This document shows positions 39,564-50,383 of a DNA stretch of 64,000 nucleotides, piece after piece. A program made the position numbers and the translations under genes. The DNA is taken from positions 53,940 through 117,939 of the IMG/VR virus record IMGVR_UViG_3300020474_002475, one strand, 5' to 3'. Within the stretch, counting starts at the first letter, position 1. Every line of letters starts with the position of its first letter. Source of the DNA: a virus. Under the pieces are notes generated by a model that had not been told where the DNA came from, did no database searches, and saw nothing but the letters and a program-made list of their open reading frames with translations.

Positions 39564-41521
39564 TATGTATTCCTAAAGTCTCTAGATGCATTACATGGCT
39601 GATATACGTAGCCTAATGATAATGTATATTTTCCTTGGGTTGGGTTCCAGTTTTCTTGGTTGTTTACGACAAATACTTTACCTGTATCATTAATTCTTGC
39701 GGGATTAAAGTAAGCAGATTGTTGATCTCCATATGGTTTTAAGCCTTCTATAATACCGGTAATAGTTTGATAAACATAACCCCCATGATACAGAGGACAA
39801 TCAGGACTACTCATTAACAAACCATTCATATGTTTAGGAGGAATAACATTAACTTCAATAGTGATATTTTTCTTGGCCGATGTAATTGTGCCCAAATCTT
39901 GTAATACAGGACCAAGTGTTCTACCAAGAACAAAAGATTCTGCAAAAACATCATTGGGGAAAGTAGTATCAACAGCTATATTTGAACTAATCACACCAGT
40001 AATAAAATTAGGTTTATTATTAAACTGATAAGTATAACTTAAACTTCCTTTTCTGGTATTGTGTGCTTCGCTCGTACTAATGGGTATAATATTAAGTTGT
40101 GCTTCTTTAACATACGTTGGATTCCTAATCTGTGGCGCATTAGAAGTGTCGATCTCAATTGGCACAACACCAAATAGTTCGGCTACAGTACTATTATCTA
40201 AGAACTCTTCTTGATAATAACCGTTATTTAAGCCCATGCTAGCTCTACTATATATGCTAGGTTTTACATCATATAAAAATCCACTTAATGCATTCTCATA
40301 TCTGTTTTTTTGTATACTTGCCTTATCTGAACCTAATACGTTTACAGCTGCAGAGCCTAAAGACGCATTTTCCATTTGGTCGTAGTCAATATTAATCAAA
40401 TTTTCATTATTAGGAGGTAGGCCAGAACCCGACATAGCTGTAAACTGTTTTAATTGTAAACCTCTAACTTCTCCCTTAACGGTCACAGACTTGACATAAT
40501 TTTCATCCGTAGACACATCAATATCGTAGTCCTCGATATACCTAATAGCGGTAGGCATAGCTAACCAGGATTCAGCAACACTATAACTGCCTGCAGAAAC
40601 ACTATAATTAATTGTTCTTACATGATTATATAGATAAGTATCTACATCTAAACCTAAACTAGCATAATTGCCATTACTAGAAAAAGCAGGAACTCCACTA
40701 TTCAAAGTATTAGAAGAATTATTTTCATTGTCAAAAGCTGTAGGTAGCTTAGATTGTACCCATCTTTTAGCTTCCTGAAAAGAAGTATTGAAACCTCCGT
40801 CAGTACATCCGCTAATACCTGTAGGCGGTAATCCTACAGCAGACAGTTTTCTAGAAATCTTATATCTAGGAACGTCTATAAGATCGATTTTATTGTTTTC
40901 TTTGGCAAAGTTTCTGTCTATAGGAACTGTAGAATTAGTTAAAGGACTATGTAATTCTGGTTTACCGTCTATATTTTGAGAATAGTTGATATAAACATAA
41001 TCTTCTAAAGGCTCTATGCTCCAATCGTCGCTTGTATTTTTAACAGAAAACCCGTGTGTTCCTGGTTCAGTAAAGCTTAAATCTATAGTATAGTCAGCAA
41101 CCTGAACAAAATTATCTTCTGAAGATAAATCAATACTATCTACTCTAACATTATTTTGTTTAAAAAAGGCTTCACCATCACAGAATATAGATAAAGTACC
41201 AGCACTACATTCTGAAAAAAGTCTCTTAAGCTCCTCATGAGCTCCTACTAGCCCTTTAATTCCCGTAGTGTCTGGAGTTACATCTTGGACAAAATTTCTA
41301 TTAGGACTTCTAACTATTTTGCCGATTAATTGTATTTTTCTATCTATGCTATCAAGTTGTCCAACATCACTTCTGTTATAGGCACTACTAAGAGATATTA
41401 AAGGAGTTGGTCCAACAATCTTATGTAAACCCGAACCATTAAATTCTATAATTACTTTTGGGTCCGGCAGAGAGACCTCTTGCGTATCAAAATTAAATGC
41501 TTGAAATTTATCATATACCAT
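39563..41521 (-). CDS. Tail/baseplate-type structural protein
   Basis: This 652-residue protein, MVYDKFQAFNFDTQEVSLPDPKVII, is beta-rich, with AYNRSDVGQLDSIDRKIQLIGKIVRSPNRNF near the start and a Cys-containing FSECSAGTLSIFCDG segment. The C-terminal third alternates beta strands with ITIEVNVIPPKHMNGLLMSSPDCPLYHGGYVYQTITGIIEGLKPYG, a style seen in phage tail sheath/hub or tube-associated proteins. No catalytic motif is visible. It lies between the 2118-residue protein and the cupredoxin-propeller protein, all on one presumed transcript. Confidence 0.55.
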   Translation of the reverse strand: MVYDKFQAFNFDTQEVSLPDPKVIIEFNGSGLHKIVGPTPLISLSSAYNRSDVGQLDSIDRKIQLIGKIVRSPNRNFVQDVTPDTTGIKGLVGAHEELKRLFSECSAGTLSIFCDGEAFFKQNNVRVDSIDLSSEDNFVQVADYTIDLSFTEPGTHGFSVKNTSDDWSIEPLEDYVYINYSQNIDGKPELHSPLTNSTVPIDRNFAKENNKIDLIDVPRYKISRKLSAVGLPPTGISGCTDGGFNTSFQEAKRWVQSKLPTAFDNENNSSNTLNSGVPAFSSNGNYASLGLDVDTYLYNHVRTINYSVSAGSYSVAESWLAMPTAIRYIEDYDIDVSTDENYVKSVTVKGEVRGLQLKQFTAMSGSGLPPNNENLINIDYDQMENASLGSAAVNVLGSDKASIQKNRYENALSGFLYDVKPSIYSRASMGLNNGYYQEEFLDNSTVAELFGVVPIEIDTSNAPQIRNPTYVKEAQLNIIPISTSEAHNTRKGSLSYTYQFNNKPNFITGVISSNIAVDTTFPNDVFAESFVLGRTLGPVLQDLGTITSAKKNITIEVNVIPPKHMNGLLMSSPDCPLYHGGYVYQTITGIIEGLKPYGDQQSAYFNPARINDTGKVFVVNNQENWNPTQGKYTLSLGYVYQPCNASRDFRNT

Positions 41522-41541
41522 TTATTTTATCCTTAGGCTAT

Positions 41542-44500
41542 CTAAAACAACCCATCTCCATCAGGGCCAACAGAAACAGCTGTAGGAGCATCATTAGATT
41601 GTGTCGCATAAGTATAATAATCTGTACCATTATAGTATGCAGATTTTACCCATTCGTCTTCATCTGGTAAGTAATAATCTGAATTAGCATTTGTGCTAAA
41701 TGTGCCAGTAACTGCGCCATTCAGTGTATATGCCCCATTTTCTGTTGTAGTAAGGTCTTGAGATCCTGTGGGTGCTCCATTATCTAGCCAGTTACAATAT
41801 CTTGCAGCACTATGCCAACTTATATAATTAACAGGATTATTGAATTTGTCTGGTCTACAAACATAAGTATAAGAACCTGAAGAACCGAATCTTAATATGC
41901 CACCAGTTGTCTGACCGGCCATATTGGTATTATATAATGCGTAGGTGTCTGTACTAGCAATACTGTTTAAAAAGTCTACATATTGTGAATTTGTAATTAA
42001 GAATTTAGAAATCATATAAAGATAATCTATTCGACCAATTCCACTAGAATGATTAGCGTTCGACCTATCTATAACGTTTACTAGAGGAATTCTATTACTA
42101 GATGTTCCAGTTTTAGCAGCAATTCTTAAGCCCACATAACTTTTTGGTGCTGTAGGACTATTCAAAGTTCTGCTACTGATAGCGAGATCTAATACATTAC
42201 CGGATCCATACCAACCTCCTCTGGTCACTATATTTCCACTACTGTCTGATGTGCTTGTCCACTCTCTAACTAAACCAGATTGATCAAATGTTCCATAATA
42301 ACTAGGACCACCATTTGTCCCAACATTAGTTACGTTTGCTCCGCTAAACATGGCTCTATTTGTTCTGTTTACAGGAGTAATGGTTGGTGTTACGGTTGGC
42401 GTAATAGTTGGTGTTATACTAGGAGTTATGCTAATAGTAGGAGTAATAGTTGGGGTCAAACTAATAGTTGGTGTGATACTAGGTGTTATAGAAGGTGTTA
42501 CAGAAATTGTCGGAGTAATCGTAGGAGTTAACGAAATGGTTGGGGTTACGCTTATGGTTGGTGTGGTTGTTGGTGTTGCAGTCACGGTTGTTGTTGGAGT
42601 ATTTGTAATAGTAGGAGTTACAGATATAGTAGGAGTTAATGTTGGGGTTAGACTAAGTGTTGGAGTTAATGTAGGAGTTACTGTAATTGTTGGCGTTATG
42701 GTCGGAGTAACAGTATTAGTTACGGTAATAGTAGGAGTTAAAGAAGGAGTAACAGAAACAGTTGGTGTTATAGTTGCCGTTACACTAGGAGTAATACTAG
42801 GCGTAATACTAGGCGTAGGTGTTTGTGTTGGAGTAGGAGTAACCGTAGGTCTAAATGTAGTAACGCAATTTTTTACTAACTGCATTCCTCCATGACCATT
42901 CGAAATAACTAAAAGCCTACCGTCTTCTGATAGAGAAAGATGTTTTGCTTGATAATCTGAATTATTTATGGTTGTGGAAACAGATGGGGCAGTAGGACTA
43001 GAAAGACTATAAGAAGATATGCCAAAATGAGAATTAGCAACAAACAAATTATTATTATTCCAATCTACAGTATTATAAACAGAATTACCAGAAGTGGATA
43101 AAGTTGATTGTATAGTAAATCCTGCCGTATTATTGGCTATAGTGACATCACCCGCTGTGTTGGTAATATAAAGATAGCTATTTGTGGCAGCTATAGATGT
43201 AGGATATAGATAATCATAAGTGGCATTATCTCCTAGAATCTCTGTTGTTGTAACATTACTACTAGTTAAATCAGAAAGAGTAATTCTGTAAAGATTTAAG
43301 CTGGTTGAGCTCCTCATTGCAATATAAACATAATCATCATCATAAATAGATAATGAATTTTTATTATAAGTATTGAATGCAATGTTAACGTTTGGCAACG
43401 AATCATTTAAAACAGTATTATCACTAATGTCCAAAGCTATAAATATACCCTGTTTAGAAATTATGTAAGCATGACTTCTAGTGTCTAATATTTGTATATC
43501 GGCTACGCCTTCGCTAGCGTTTGTTAATATAGATGACAAGCTAATGTCAGTAACAGAAGTTGGATTTAAAGGATCTGATATATTATATACGCTAATGGTT
43601 TTTCCATTGGCTATATACAACCTTTGTCTTTCATGAGATATTGCAATTTTAGATATATTTTGATTTTTTAATATATACTTTTTAACAAAAGGAGTATCTA
43701 AATTAGAAATGTCTACAACCTTAACACCATGATATCCGTCCGCAACATATAATACGGTACTTGCTTGATTAATCAAACACATTTCAGTATCATAAAGAGC
43801 TAAATCAGAATATATATTATTGCAGTTTTTTAATGTTGGAGTAGGCGTCAAAGTTGGTGTTGGACTAGGAGAAACACTTGGCGTAATACTAGGAGTAGTA
43901 GTAACGGTAGGAGTAATACTAATCGTAGGAGTAATAGAAGGAGTAATACTTGGTGTGACACTTGTGGTTGGTGTGATTATTGGAGTGTTGGTTAATGTAA
44001 TAGTGGGTGTAATAGTTGGTGTTGGTGTTGGTGTCGGGCTTGCTGCGAAAAAATCAATATTGATATTAACACAATACAAATAAGCATTATCATTGTCATA
44101 ATTATCTGAATTTGGCAATAGCCACAATCTACCATTCGTATTATCTGGTACACTAAAAGCTTTACTGGATCCTGGGCTGGATGGAGAAACATCTATATCA
44201 AATCTGTTAGCTATGGTTGGATCAACACCTAATGGTAATATTGTAGCATATAATTTATTTATGTTACTATCTGGTAGCCCTTGAACACTAGAGCAAGTAT
44301 CTGTTGAATCCCCAAATAAAGAGATGTTATCCTCTCCACTAATAACGTCTCCGTCTTCAGTAAGCAAAGAAGAACTTTCATTACAAATACAACCTCTAGT
44401 ACTTATAAATACAATATCTTTTTGATGAACATATAAGCCAGTATCTGTCCATACTAATGGGTTGTTGTTTCTGTTGTTTTTAACAGATATTTCTCCGGAC

Positions 44501-44991
44501 AAACACCTTCTAATAAAAGGCTCAGATCTACAATTAGCGATATTGTTTGGTATGTCTGGTAAATTTGTGTCTACTGCGGTACTAGGAGTAGGTGTTGGAG
44601 TAGGTGTGGGACTAGGACTTGTGTTGGTGCTTGATTCTGATTGTATATTGATATCTCCACCCATACCACTGTGATTACCACAATAATAATATATATTGTC
44701 AGGAGTAGATGAGTCTATAGTAATTTCTACGTAAGATCCAGCTGTGCCAGGAATTCCCACACTATTAACGCCATTTACATATTCTGTTCCGGAATTATGA
44801 GTGCCATTACTGGTTGTAGAAAACTTTAAAGGATGATTAGAATTGCTGCTGTCAGACAAATCAAATTTATAGGTATTACCTGCTACAAACGTTAAGTCTG
44901 GACTAACTGCTTCGTTAATATGGTATTTGTTACCATATCCAAATTTGTTGTTAGCGGATAAAACTATAATATTATATAATATATTTGCCAT
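41542..44991 (-). CDS. Modular adhesin: cupredoxin, beta-propeller and permuted FGE domain
   Basis: This 1149-residue protein has modules in this order. Residues 1-118 form a cupredoxin domain ([31 protein letters not shown]) with ligands H53, C104, H107 and M110 of a type 1 copper site. A Thr/Pro block follows, then a Cys-containing beta domain to about 315, a second Thr/Pro block, and an LVIVD-type beta-propeller at about 390-715 ([44 protein letters not shown]). A long Thr/Pro block precedes an FGE-fold domain whose C-terminal half ([33 protein letters not shown]; about 905-960) stands before its N-terminal half ([49 protein letters not shown]; 985-1149). The protein ends abruptly at the permutation point. 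It probably binds host or virion surfaces. Confidence 0.8.
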   Translation of the reverse strand: MANILYNIIVLSANNKFGYGNKYHINEAVSPDLTFVAGNTYKFDLSDSSNSNHPLKFSTTSNGTHNSGTEYVNGVNSVGIPGTAGSYVEITIDSSTPDNIYYYCGNHSGMGGDINIQSESSTNTSPSPTPTPTPTPSTAVDTNLPDIPNNIANCRSEPFIRRCLSGEISVKNNRNNNPLVWTDTGLYVHQKDIVFISTRGCICNESSSLLTEDGDVISGEDNISLFGDSTDTCSSVQGLPDSNINKLYATILPLGVDPTIANRFDIDVSPSSPGSSKAFSVPDNTNGRLWLLPNSDNYDNDNAYLYCVNINIDFFAASPTPTPTPTITPTITLTNTPIITPTTSVTPSITPSITPTISITPTVTTTPSITPSVSPSPTPTLTPTPTLKNCNNIYSDLALYDTEMCLINQASTVLYVADGYHGVKVVDISNLDTPFVKKYILKNQNISKIAISHERQRLYIANGKTISVYNISDPLNPTSVTDISLSSILTNASEGVADIQILDTRSHAYIISKQGIFIALDISDNTVLNDSLPNVNIAFNTYNKNSLSIYDDDYVYIAMRSSTSLNLYRITLSDLTSSNVTTTEILGDNATYDYLYPTSIAATNSYLYITNTAGDVTIANNTAGFTIQSTLSTSGNSVYNTVDWNNNNLFVANSHFGISSYSLSSPTAPSVSTTINNSDYQAKHLSLSEDGRLLVISNGHGGMQLVKNCVTTFRPTVTPTPTQTPTPSITPSITPSVTATITPTVSVTPSLTPTITVTNTVTPTITPTITVTPTLTPTLSLTPTLTPTISVTPTITNTPTTTVTATPTTTPTISVTPTISLTPTITPTISVTPSITPSITPTISLTPTITPTISITPSITPTITPTVTPTITPVNRTNRAMFSGANVTNVGTNGGPSYYGTFDQSGLVREWTSTSDSSGNIVTRGGWYGSGNVLDLAISSRTLNSPTAPKSYVGLRIAAKTGTSSNRIPLVNVIDRSNANHSSGIGRIDYLYMISKFLITNSQYVDFLNSIASTDTYALYNTNMAGQTTGGILRFGSSGSYTYVCRPDKFNNPVNYISWHSAARYCNWLDNGAPTGSQDLTTTENGAYTLNGAVTGTFSTNANSDYYLPDEDEWVKSAYYNGTDYYTYATQSNDAPTAVSVGPDGDGLF
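42370..42860 (-). repeat. Long Thr-Pro coding repeat
   Basis: About 490 bases of imperfect tandem units code for TPT(I/V)TP, TPSITPS and similar, linking the beta-propeller to the permuted FGE domain of gene 41542-44991. The + strand reads as GTTGG(T/A)GT(T/A)A-like units. Confidence 0.9.
43835..44045 (-). repeat. Thr-Pro coding repeat
   Basis: A second Thr/Pro block in gene 41542-44991 separates a Cys-containing beta domain from the propeller. A shorter block at about 44585-44635 follows the cupredoxin domain. Confidence 0.85.
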
Positions 44992-45005
44992 AATAATTCG
45001 TATTG

Positions 45006-47174
45006 CTAGTAGGGACTATAGGGGGGTGGAGGAGGAAGATCTGGCGGTGGACTTGCTGGAGGTGGACTTGCTGGAGGTGGACTTGCCGGTGGAGGACTTG
45101 CTGGCGGAGGACTTGCTGGCGGAGGACTTGCTGGTGGATTTATTGGAGGAGTACTTCCTGACGGAGGACTTGGTGGAACTGTGACAGGACTATTACCCCC
45201 AGGAACAGAACCTTCTACAGCTGGTTCTCCCAAAGATACTTCGCAAAGGCCAATAGCTCTTGGAGATGGTGTTGTCCAAGTACCATTTGCACCAACTTTA
45301 TATTGTAGACTACAACACTTATTATCATTTATCCAATTAATTAAATCATTTTGGATGCCAAAGCGAGGTCTAGGATCTAAAGAAACATAGATTCTAAAAG
45401 TGCCGTCTTGTTTTTGCACAATTTTAGTAATATTTTGATCTTCACAATCTACCCTCTCTAATACACATTCTTCTCTATTTCCACAATTTACGACTCTTGA
45501 CTCAGTTATTGTTTTCCCTGTAGACAAAGACGTTAAAGTATATTTTAAAACAAAAGTATTGATTCCTGTACTATGATATATAGTATATGTAATAGCCTGA
45601 TATACTTTGTCATCATGTGCTATAGGCAAAGACTCTGGATTATAAATACTATTAGCAATGCTTCCTGAACCGTTACTAGTGTCTCTAAAATATTTTTGCA
45701 AATTACGAGATTCGAAAGTAATTTCATTATCAAATTGTGTAGACCCTAAATCATTGAAATCTAAAATCTGTATAGCTATTTTACCATATTGGGCGTGTAG
45801 TGCTTCAAGTTTTAATTTATATTTTTGACATGGTACTAGATTATCTAAATTTAAAGTTTTACGAGTATATCTATACTCGCTAGGGATACCTATACTCGTC
45901 AAGGTTGGAGTAGGAGTAGACGTAGGGAAAATTGTAGGCGTTATACTTGGAGTAACACTTATGGTAGGAGTAACTGTAGGAGTTGCAGGAACTGTACCCG
46001 TAATTGATGGCGTTATAGTAATAGTTGGGGTAACAGTAGGAGTAGCAGGTATGGTCGCAGTAGGAGTTGCTGTTACACTAGCTGTCGGTGTAACAGGAGG
46101 GGTAGAGCTAACAGTTGGGGTTAACGTAGGTGTAGGAGTAACTGTTGGCGTAGGTGTTGGAGAAGCGGGAGGAAATACCTGTGCAGTTGTTGTAGATAAA
46201 TCATATACTCTAAGTGTTTTTTGACCACTACTACCTTCAAAATTTACATATAAAAAGTCTTCATCTGGATTATTTGTTTTTATATATATGTTAAAAAGTA
46301 TATCAACATTGGATTTGGTATTGTCGTTATCGTCTATGTCAGCAGGTATTAATATTCGACAATATTGTTCTCTTCCTAAAGAAGTAGCATCCAACCCTAT
46401 AATTTTACCATCCCCAAATTCATTAATTGTGGCTATAAATAATGTATCACTAGCAGCATGATAAGCCGTAGAAACAACTTCTTCAGTATTTGAATCTAGA
46501 AAAGTTCCATTAATAGGAAACATTTCTACTATCGCACTAATATTTACAGGATTAATAGCATTAAATACCTGTTGAGAAAAAGTCTCGTATGTAAAAGCTA
46601 TTCCTGATTTTAACATTGGATAGCATAATAATGCAGGTCCACGATCTTGGGTAGTATTCCCTGACGTAGTACGATACAGTCTTATATGCCTAAAAGCGGG
46701 TGTGGTTATATTAAGATTTAAAAGTCTATTAACATTTGCTCCTAAATCACTTTCTTCAAAAGGCAATATAGAAGAAGGATTATAATCAAAAGTCTTCGGA
46801 CTACCGGGCACGCCAATGCCCTGATTAAACGAACCATTACTTTGGCCTAATGCAACATTTCTATTAGAGTTATAATAATTTATATTAGTGCTTTTTGGTT
46901 TTTTATCTAATATAAATTCATCGCCTCGTCCAACTTTAATCATGCCTCTCTGTACAGTACCCATCGCACCAGCACCAGCTATATGGCTATTTCTTATTCC
47001 AAGCACATTCATATCCGCAGCACTATTGGTAATAGAGTCCGGATCTACTAATAAATCTTGTTCAACAGTAATCTCAGGACTTAACCGTAGCTCATAGACA
47101 TATCTGCCTAAATCCTCGTTTTCGTTTAGCATAAACTCAATACTAGCCGCAAGAGTACTTTTATATGTAGCCAT
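45006..47174 (-). CDS. Structural protein with Thr-Pro linker and SPPPA tail
   Basis: I choose ATG 47174 ([16 protein letters not shown]) with AGGAATAAAA in front, rather than the ATG at 47198, giving 722 residues. The N-terminal 330 residues look like a virion protein with beta structure ([40 protein letters not shown]). A Thr/Pro block (about 340-425) follows, then a beta domain with several Cys ([65 protein letters not shown]). The last 45 residues are tandem ASPPP units ending [11 protein letters not shown]. It probably forms part of a fibre or connector. A motif ATGTATATTAAAAATA lies 38 bases before the start. Confidence 0.6.
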   Translation of the reverse strand: MATYKSTLAASIEFMLNENEDLGRYVYELRLSPEITVEQDLLVDPDSITNSAADMNVLGIRNSHIAGAGAMGTVQRGMIKVGRGDEFILDKKPKSTNINYYNSNRNVALGQSNGSFNQGIGVPGSPKTFDYNPSSILPFEESDLGANVNRLLNLNITTPAFRHIRLYRTTSGNTTQDRGPALLCYPMLKSGIAFTYETFSQQVFNAINPVNISAIVEMFPINGTFLDSNTEEVVSTAYHAASDTLFIATINEFGDGKIIGLDATSLGREQYCRILIPADIDDNDNTKSNVDILFNIYIKTNNPDEDFLYVNFEGSSGQKTLRVYDLSTTTAQVFPPASPTPTPTVTPTPTLTPTVSSTPPVTPTASVTATPTATIPATPTVTPTITITPSITGTVPATPTVTPTISVTPSITPTIFPTSTPTPTLTSIGIPSEYRYTRKTLNLDNLVPCQKYKLKLEALHAQYGKIAIQILDFNDLGSTQFDNEITFESRNLQKYFRDTSNGSGSIANSIYNPESLPIAHDDKVYQAITYTIYHSTGINTFVLKYTLTSLSTGKTITESRVVNCGNREECVLERVDCEDQNITKIVQKQDGTFRIYVSLDPRPRFGIQNDLINWINDNKCCSLQYKVGANGTWTTPSPRAIGLCEVSLGEPAVEGSVPGGNSPVTVPPSPPSGSTPPINPPASPPPASPPPASPPPASPPPASPPPASPPPDLPPPPPYSPY
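45045..45135 (-). repeat. 15-base tandem repeat coding ASPPP
   Basis: Near-identical 15-base units (GGTGGACTTGCTGGA and variants on the + strand) code for (ASPPP)n at the C-terminus of gene 45006-47174. Similar SPPPV units occur at 54885-54990 and 63740-64000. Confidence 0.85.
45900..46170 (-). repeat. Thr-Pro coding repeat in gene 45006-47174
   Basis: Imperfect units code for [20 protein letters not shown] and similar; here the alanine-containing variants ([11 protein letters not shown]) are more frequent than in the other blocks. Confidence 0.85.
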
Positions 47175-47211
47175 TTTTATTCCTGTGTTTGACGCCACGT
47201 ATTGTTTTTTA

Positions 47212-47227
47212 TATTTTTAATATACAT
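47212..47227 (-). promoter_or_regulatory. Candidate late-promoter motif ATGTATATTAAAAATA
   Basis: On the - strand this lies in the gap between genes 47242-50331 and 45006-47174, ending 38 bases before the ATG at 47174. It differs from the other four sites by A instead of G at position 1. Confidence 0.4.
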
Positions 47228-47241
47228 AATTTTTAACTTTT

Positions 47242-50200
47242 TTACAGTAATGAACTTTGATCCAAACCTTCACAAGTGCCGCCTTCTTCAAATTCACAAT
47301 TATAAACATTGAATACAGAACCACTAAATCTGTTAGCATCAAAATATTCTGCACAACCAGTTTCGAATATATTCATAAAGTCACCAGTGTCTTTTGTACA
47401 CATAGTATTATCTACAACTGTAGACGTACCAATTAATTTTGAACTACAAATACGAATCCCCTTTTGCCACTTATAGTGTGTGGCGACTCCGTCAGCACCC
47501 ACACTAGATATAACCTGTTGACACTGAGCACAATTTTCACTTCCATTACCAACAGGCGCAGCAGCTCGACAATCAGCTAATAATTGTTCTGTGCGATTAA
47601 AAGTAGAACCTTCAACCGCATATTCTTTTGTGCTACGAATAGTAACGCAATATGAACAGGTGCCAGTAGCTATACTAGCAGGAGCTGATGCGGGAGGAGG
47701 ACTAGGAGCAATCAGATTACTAGGCGTAGGAGGAGTTACTATCGTTTCATCTACTGTAAGATCATGGATATTAATGAAGAAATTTAAACGCGGGTAGGAG
47801 GTGAGCGTACTAGGGACATTCTTTCTATGGTCGCTAATATTAGCATGTAAAACTGAATATAATTGAGAAGCTGTTGCAAGGCTAGAGATATCGCTATATT
47901 TTATAGTTTGTACTAAATCTATACTATTATCGTCCTCGTCATATGCATAATTATATATATTCTGCTCACTAAAGCAAATAAAACATAGGTATCTTAGATT
48001 TTGGTTTGTTTGATAGCCTCCGCTAAAAACTAAAACTTTTGTCATTTTAGCATATTCATTTTCTGTAGTCGTTGTTTCATTTCCGTCTTCGTCTGTTACT
48101 GTGCGAGTAACGTCTTCTGATGGCCGTAAAGTAGTTAAAGGCTGCCAGGAATTACTGCTGCTTCTCCAAAAATAAATTTTAACACCTTGAGACCCATTAG
48201 CTACGGCCATAAGTTGTTTTTCCGAAGATCGATCTATATAATAAGATGAATAATAATCTAAAGAATATGGAGTGTCTTCATAATTAAATTCTTGTATTAG
48301 ATTTAAATTTGTACGATCAACCGTAATCAATCTATCAAGTTGTAATTTCCCTACGTGTCCACTTAGTCCTTGATGTAACAGAACCATTTCTCCTCTAGTT
48401 AAATCTCTTTCTAATAGCATAGCAACGGGACTTGGAAGAGAAGTGAAAGGACTATAAAGAGGAGCATAGTTAACACCATCTACAGTGTCCTCCTCGTAAT
48501 AGCTAGATGCAACAGAACCATCTGATGATATGGGATCTTTACCTAACATCCTAAAAGGTCTAGGCTCACTGTGGGAGTCTACAGAAATTTGTGAGGATGT
48601 AGCACAAGCGACTAATTGTGTACCCTCTTCTTCTATTTCATATATGTATATTAAATTCCTAATATTTCTAGCCGTTCGATCATCAATATATTCTATATCG
48701 TCTGCCTTACGTCGACTGATGATTGTTGAACCATCTGCATTTGTAAGCCACTGATATGCTTTATTATAAACAACATAAAGTAAATTATTATCCAAAACAC
48801 GAATTAAATAAGGCACTGTGGGCGATCTACTTACAAAACCAAAATCTACACTATCTATAGGCAGGTCGTTACCATTCCATACGCTAGGCAGTTGATGAAT
48901 GTTATTGAGTATGACAGATTGAAAATTATTGGAGAGCGAAAATATAGACAAACCTGTTTGATTTCTCAAGGTGTCATTATTGGACGAGTCTTTATATACA
49001 TTATTGCCAGCATATAAAAGTTCGTTCGATCCACTAGTATGTCTTTCTAAACAGGTATAATTAGTGCGTGGATTTGGATTGTAAGAACATCTTTGAGAAA
49101 ATGTTTGAGATGCTTTGTCAAAATATATGCCTTTTATAGTGTCGTGCAGTCCATCTCCATTAGATGTCGTAAAAAAGATAATACTATTGTTTTCGTCGAG
49201 AATAACATTAGCAATAGTGTCCATTCTACTATTATCTCCACTATCTACAATATATTCTGCTATTTTTTTAATGTCTGTTACATCAGATATATCTACAGCA
49301 ACTATTTTAGCTGCGGATACGATATCGGCACCAGAGCCATTAGCGCCAAACGCTTTATCATAAATTAGATATACTATATCCTGTTGTTCATCTGCAAGTA
49401 TTGCCTCAACTTTGCGGGTAGCAATATTATCTGACCAACCAGGAGTTAATGATGTGGTAGTTGTAGAAACATTATCTGAAGAAGAATTATCTCCACCATG
49501 ATAACTTAATGATTGAATATTACTAGACGGTAAAGCAGAGGCATTCGATGGTGTTCCTGGGGGTACCTCATAAGTAACAGCTTCAACATGATCGAAATCT
49601 AATTTAATTGTTGTTTGATTATTATAATCTATTTTCCAAAAATTTATAGTTTTGCCTATGTCAATAGATGTTCTGGTTTCAGTACCGTCTGCAGTTCTAG
49701 CGATCAAAGGATCAAATTGAACAGGATATCTGCTCTGTCCAGCTACGCAAATTATATCAGGTCGATTGTTTTTGTGTTTTACAAATTCTGCTAAATAAAC
49801 TTCCGACAAGTTACAACTTGCATCATTTATGAATTGACTTCCCTCTCTTCGACAATCATTAAACACATATGCAAAAGTATCATCTGCTTTTAGAATATAA
49901 TAAACATCAGGATTCTCTGATTGATTATATAGATCTCTATTTAAATTAAATTCACCCATGATTATAGTATCATGCGTAAAAGTTGTATTTTCTGAATCTG
50001 TACTAGAGAACAAAGATTGTGTTGGTGGGCTAAATTCCTCTGTTGTAGGATTTGTAGCTAAATCATAATTTGTAGGTTGTAAATTATCAACACCTGTAGC
50101 ATTTCTTCGTCTTGGTACCGGAACAATACCGTCGTTTCCACCACCAACATGGCTTCCTCTATTCATAGATAAGAAATAGCTGGGATATTTTTTAGAAAAT

Positions 50201-50331
50201 ATCAGATTAGAGGAATAGGTACTATTTGCGCGATCTCCTAATACTAAACCTATGTGGCCTCTATTAGTATCTAATCGATCAGCATCGGTTGGTATAAAGT
50301 TCGTATAATCTGGAAATTTATATTGTGTCAT
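47242..50331 (-). CDS. Large beta-propeller-type virion protein with Cys-rich tail
   Basis: This 1029-residue protein starts MTQYKFPDYTNFIPTDADRL. It consists largely of repeated beta blades (ATRKVEAILADEQQDIVYLIYDKAF, NSIIFFTTSNGDGLHDTIKGIYFDK, LDNNLLYVVYNKAYQWL, SEKQLMAVANGSQGVKIYFW), the style of LVIVD/Kelch-like propellers. After a short Pro-rich linker (SPPPASAPAS) the C-terminal 110 residues contain many Cys (TGTCSYCVTIRS, NCAQCQQVISS, RICSSKL, MCTKDT, FETGCAEYF, YNCEFEEGGTC), likely disulfide- or metal-stabilised. The position among fibre-type genes suggests a receptor-binding or surface role. A GTGTATTTTATTGATA motif precedes the start by 35 bases. Confidence 0.6.
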   Translation of the reverse strand: MTQYKFPDYTNFIPTDADRLDTNRGHIGLVLGDRANSTYSSNLIFSKKYPSYFLSMNRGSHVGGGNDGIVPVPRRRNATGVDNLQPTNYDLATNPTTEEFSPPTQSLFSSTDSENTTFTHDTIIMGEFNLNRDLYNQSENPDVYYILKADDTFAYVFNDCRREGSQFINDASCNLSEVYLAEFVKHKNNRPDIICVAGQSRYPVQFDPLIARTADGTETRTSIDIGKTINFWKIDYNNQTTIKLDFDHVEAVTYEVPPGTPSNASALPSSNIQSLSYHGGDNSSSDNVSTTTTSLTPGWSDNIATRKVEAILADEQQDIVYLIYDKAFGANGSGADIVSAAKIVAVDISDVTDIKKIAEYIVDSGDNSRMDTIANVILDENNSIIFFTTSNGDGLHDTIKGIYFDKASQTFSQRCSYNPNPRTNYTCLERHTSGSNELLYAGNNVYKDSSNNDTLRNQTGLSIFSLSNNFQSVILNNIHQLPSVWNGNDLPIDSVDFGFVSRSPTVPYLIRVLDNNLLYVVYNKAYQWLTNADGSTIISRRKADDIEYIDDRTARNIRNLIYIYEIEEEGTQLVACATSSQISVDSHSEPRPFRMLGKDPISSDGSVASSYYEEDTVDGVNYAPLYSPFTSLPSPVAMLLERDLTRGEMVLLHQGLSGHVGKLQLDRLITVDRTNLNLIQEFNYEDTPYSLDYYSSYYIDRSSEKQLMAVANGSQGVKIYFWRSSSNSWQPLTTLRPSEDVTRTVTDEDGNETTTTENEYAKMTKVLVFSGGYQTNQNLRYLCFICFSEQNIYNYAYDEDDNSIDLVQTIKYSDISSLATASQLYSVLHANISDHRKNVPSTLTSYPRLNFFINIHDLTVDETIVTPPTPSNLIAPSPPPASAPASIATGTCSYCVTIRSTKEYAVEGSTFNRTEQLLADCRAAAPVGNGSENCAQCQQVISSVGADGVATHYKWQKGIRICSSKLIGTSTVVDNTMCTKDTGDFMNIFETGCAEYFDANRFSGSVFNVYNCEFEEGGTCEGLDQSSLL

Positions 50332-50365
50332 AAATGTTTCTTCTCTAATTAAACCCTTGATTCCT

Positions 50366-50381
50366 TATCAATAAAATACAC
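50366..50381 (-). promoter_or_regulatory. Candidate late-promoter motif GTGTATTTTATTGATA
   Basis: On the - strand this starts 2 bases after the stop of gene 50384-57016 and ends 35 bases before the ATG at 50331. Confidence 0.4.
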
Positions 50382-50383
50382 CT

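Noticed and set aside
42370-42860. CRISPR-like or regulatory tandem repeat array
   Set aside because: Units are short, imperfect and in frame with a single long protein gene, with no unique spacers; they are coding repeats.
22117-44991. Diversity-generating retroelement targets (FGE folds are common DGR targets)
   Set aside because: No reverse transcriptase reading frame, accessory gene or template/variable repeat pair was found in the window, and the permuted FGE domains do not end with a candidate variable region at the C-terminus.
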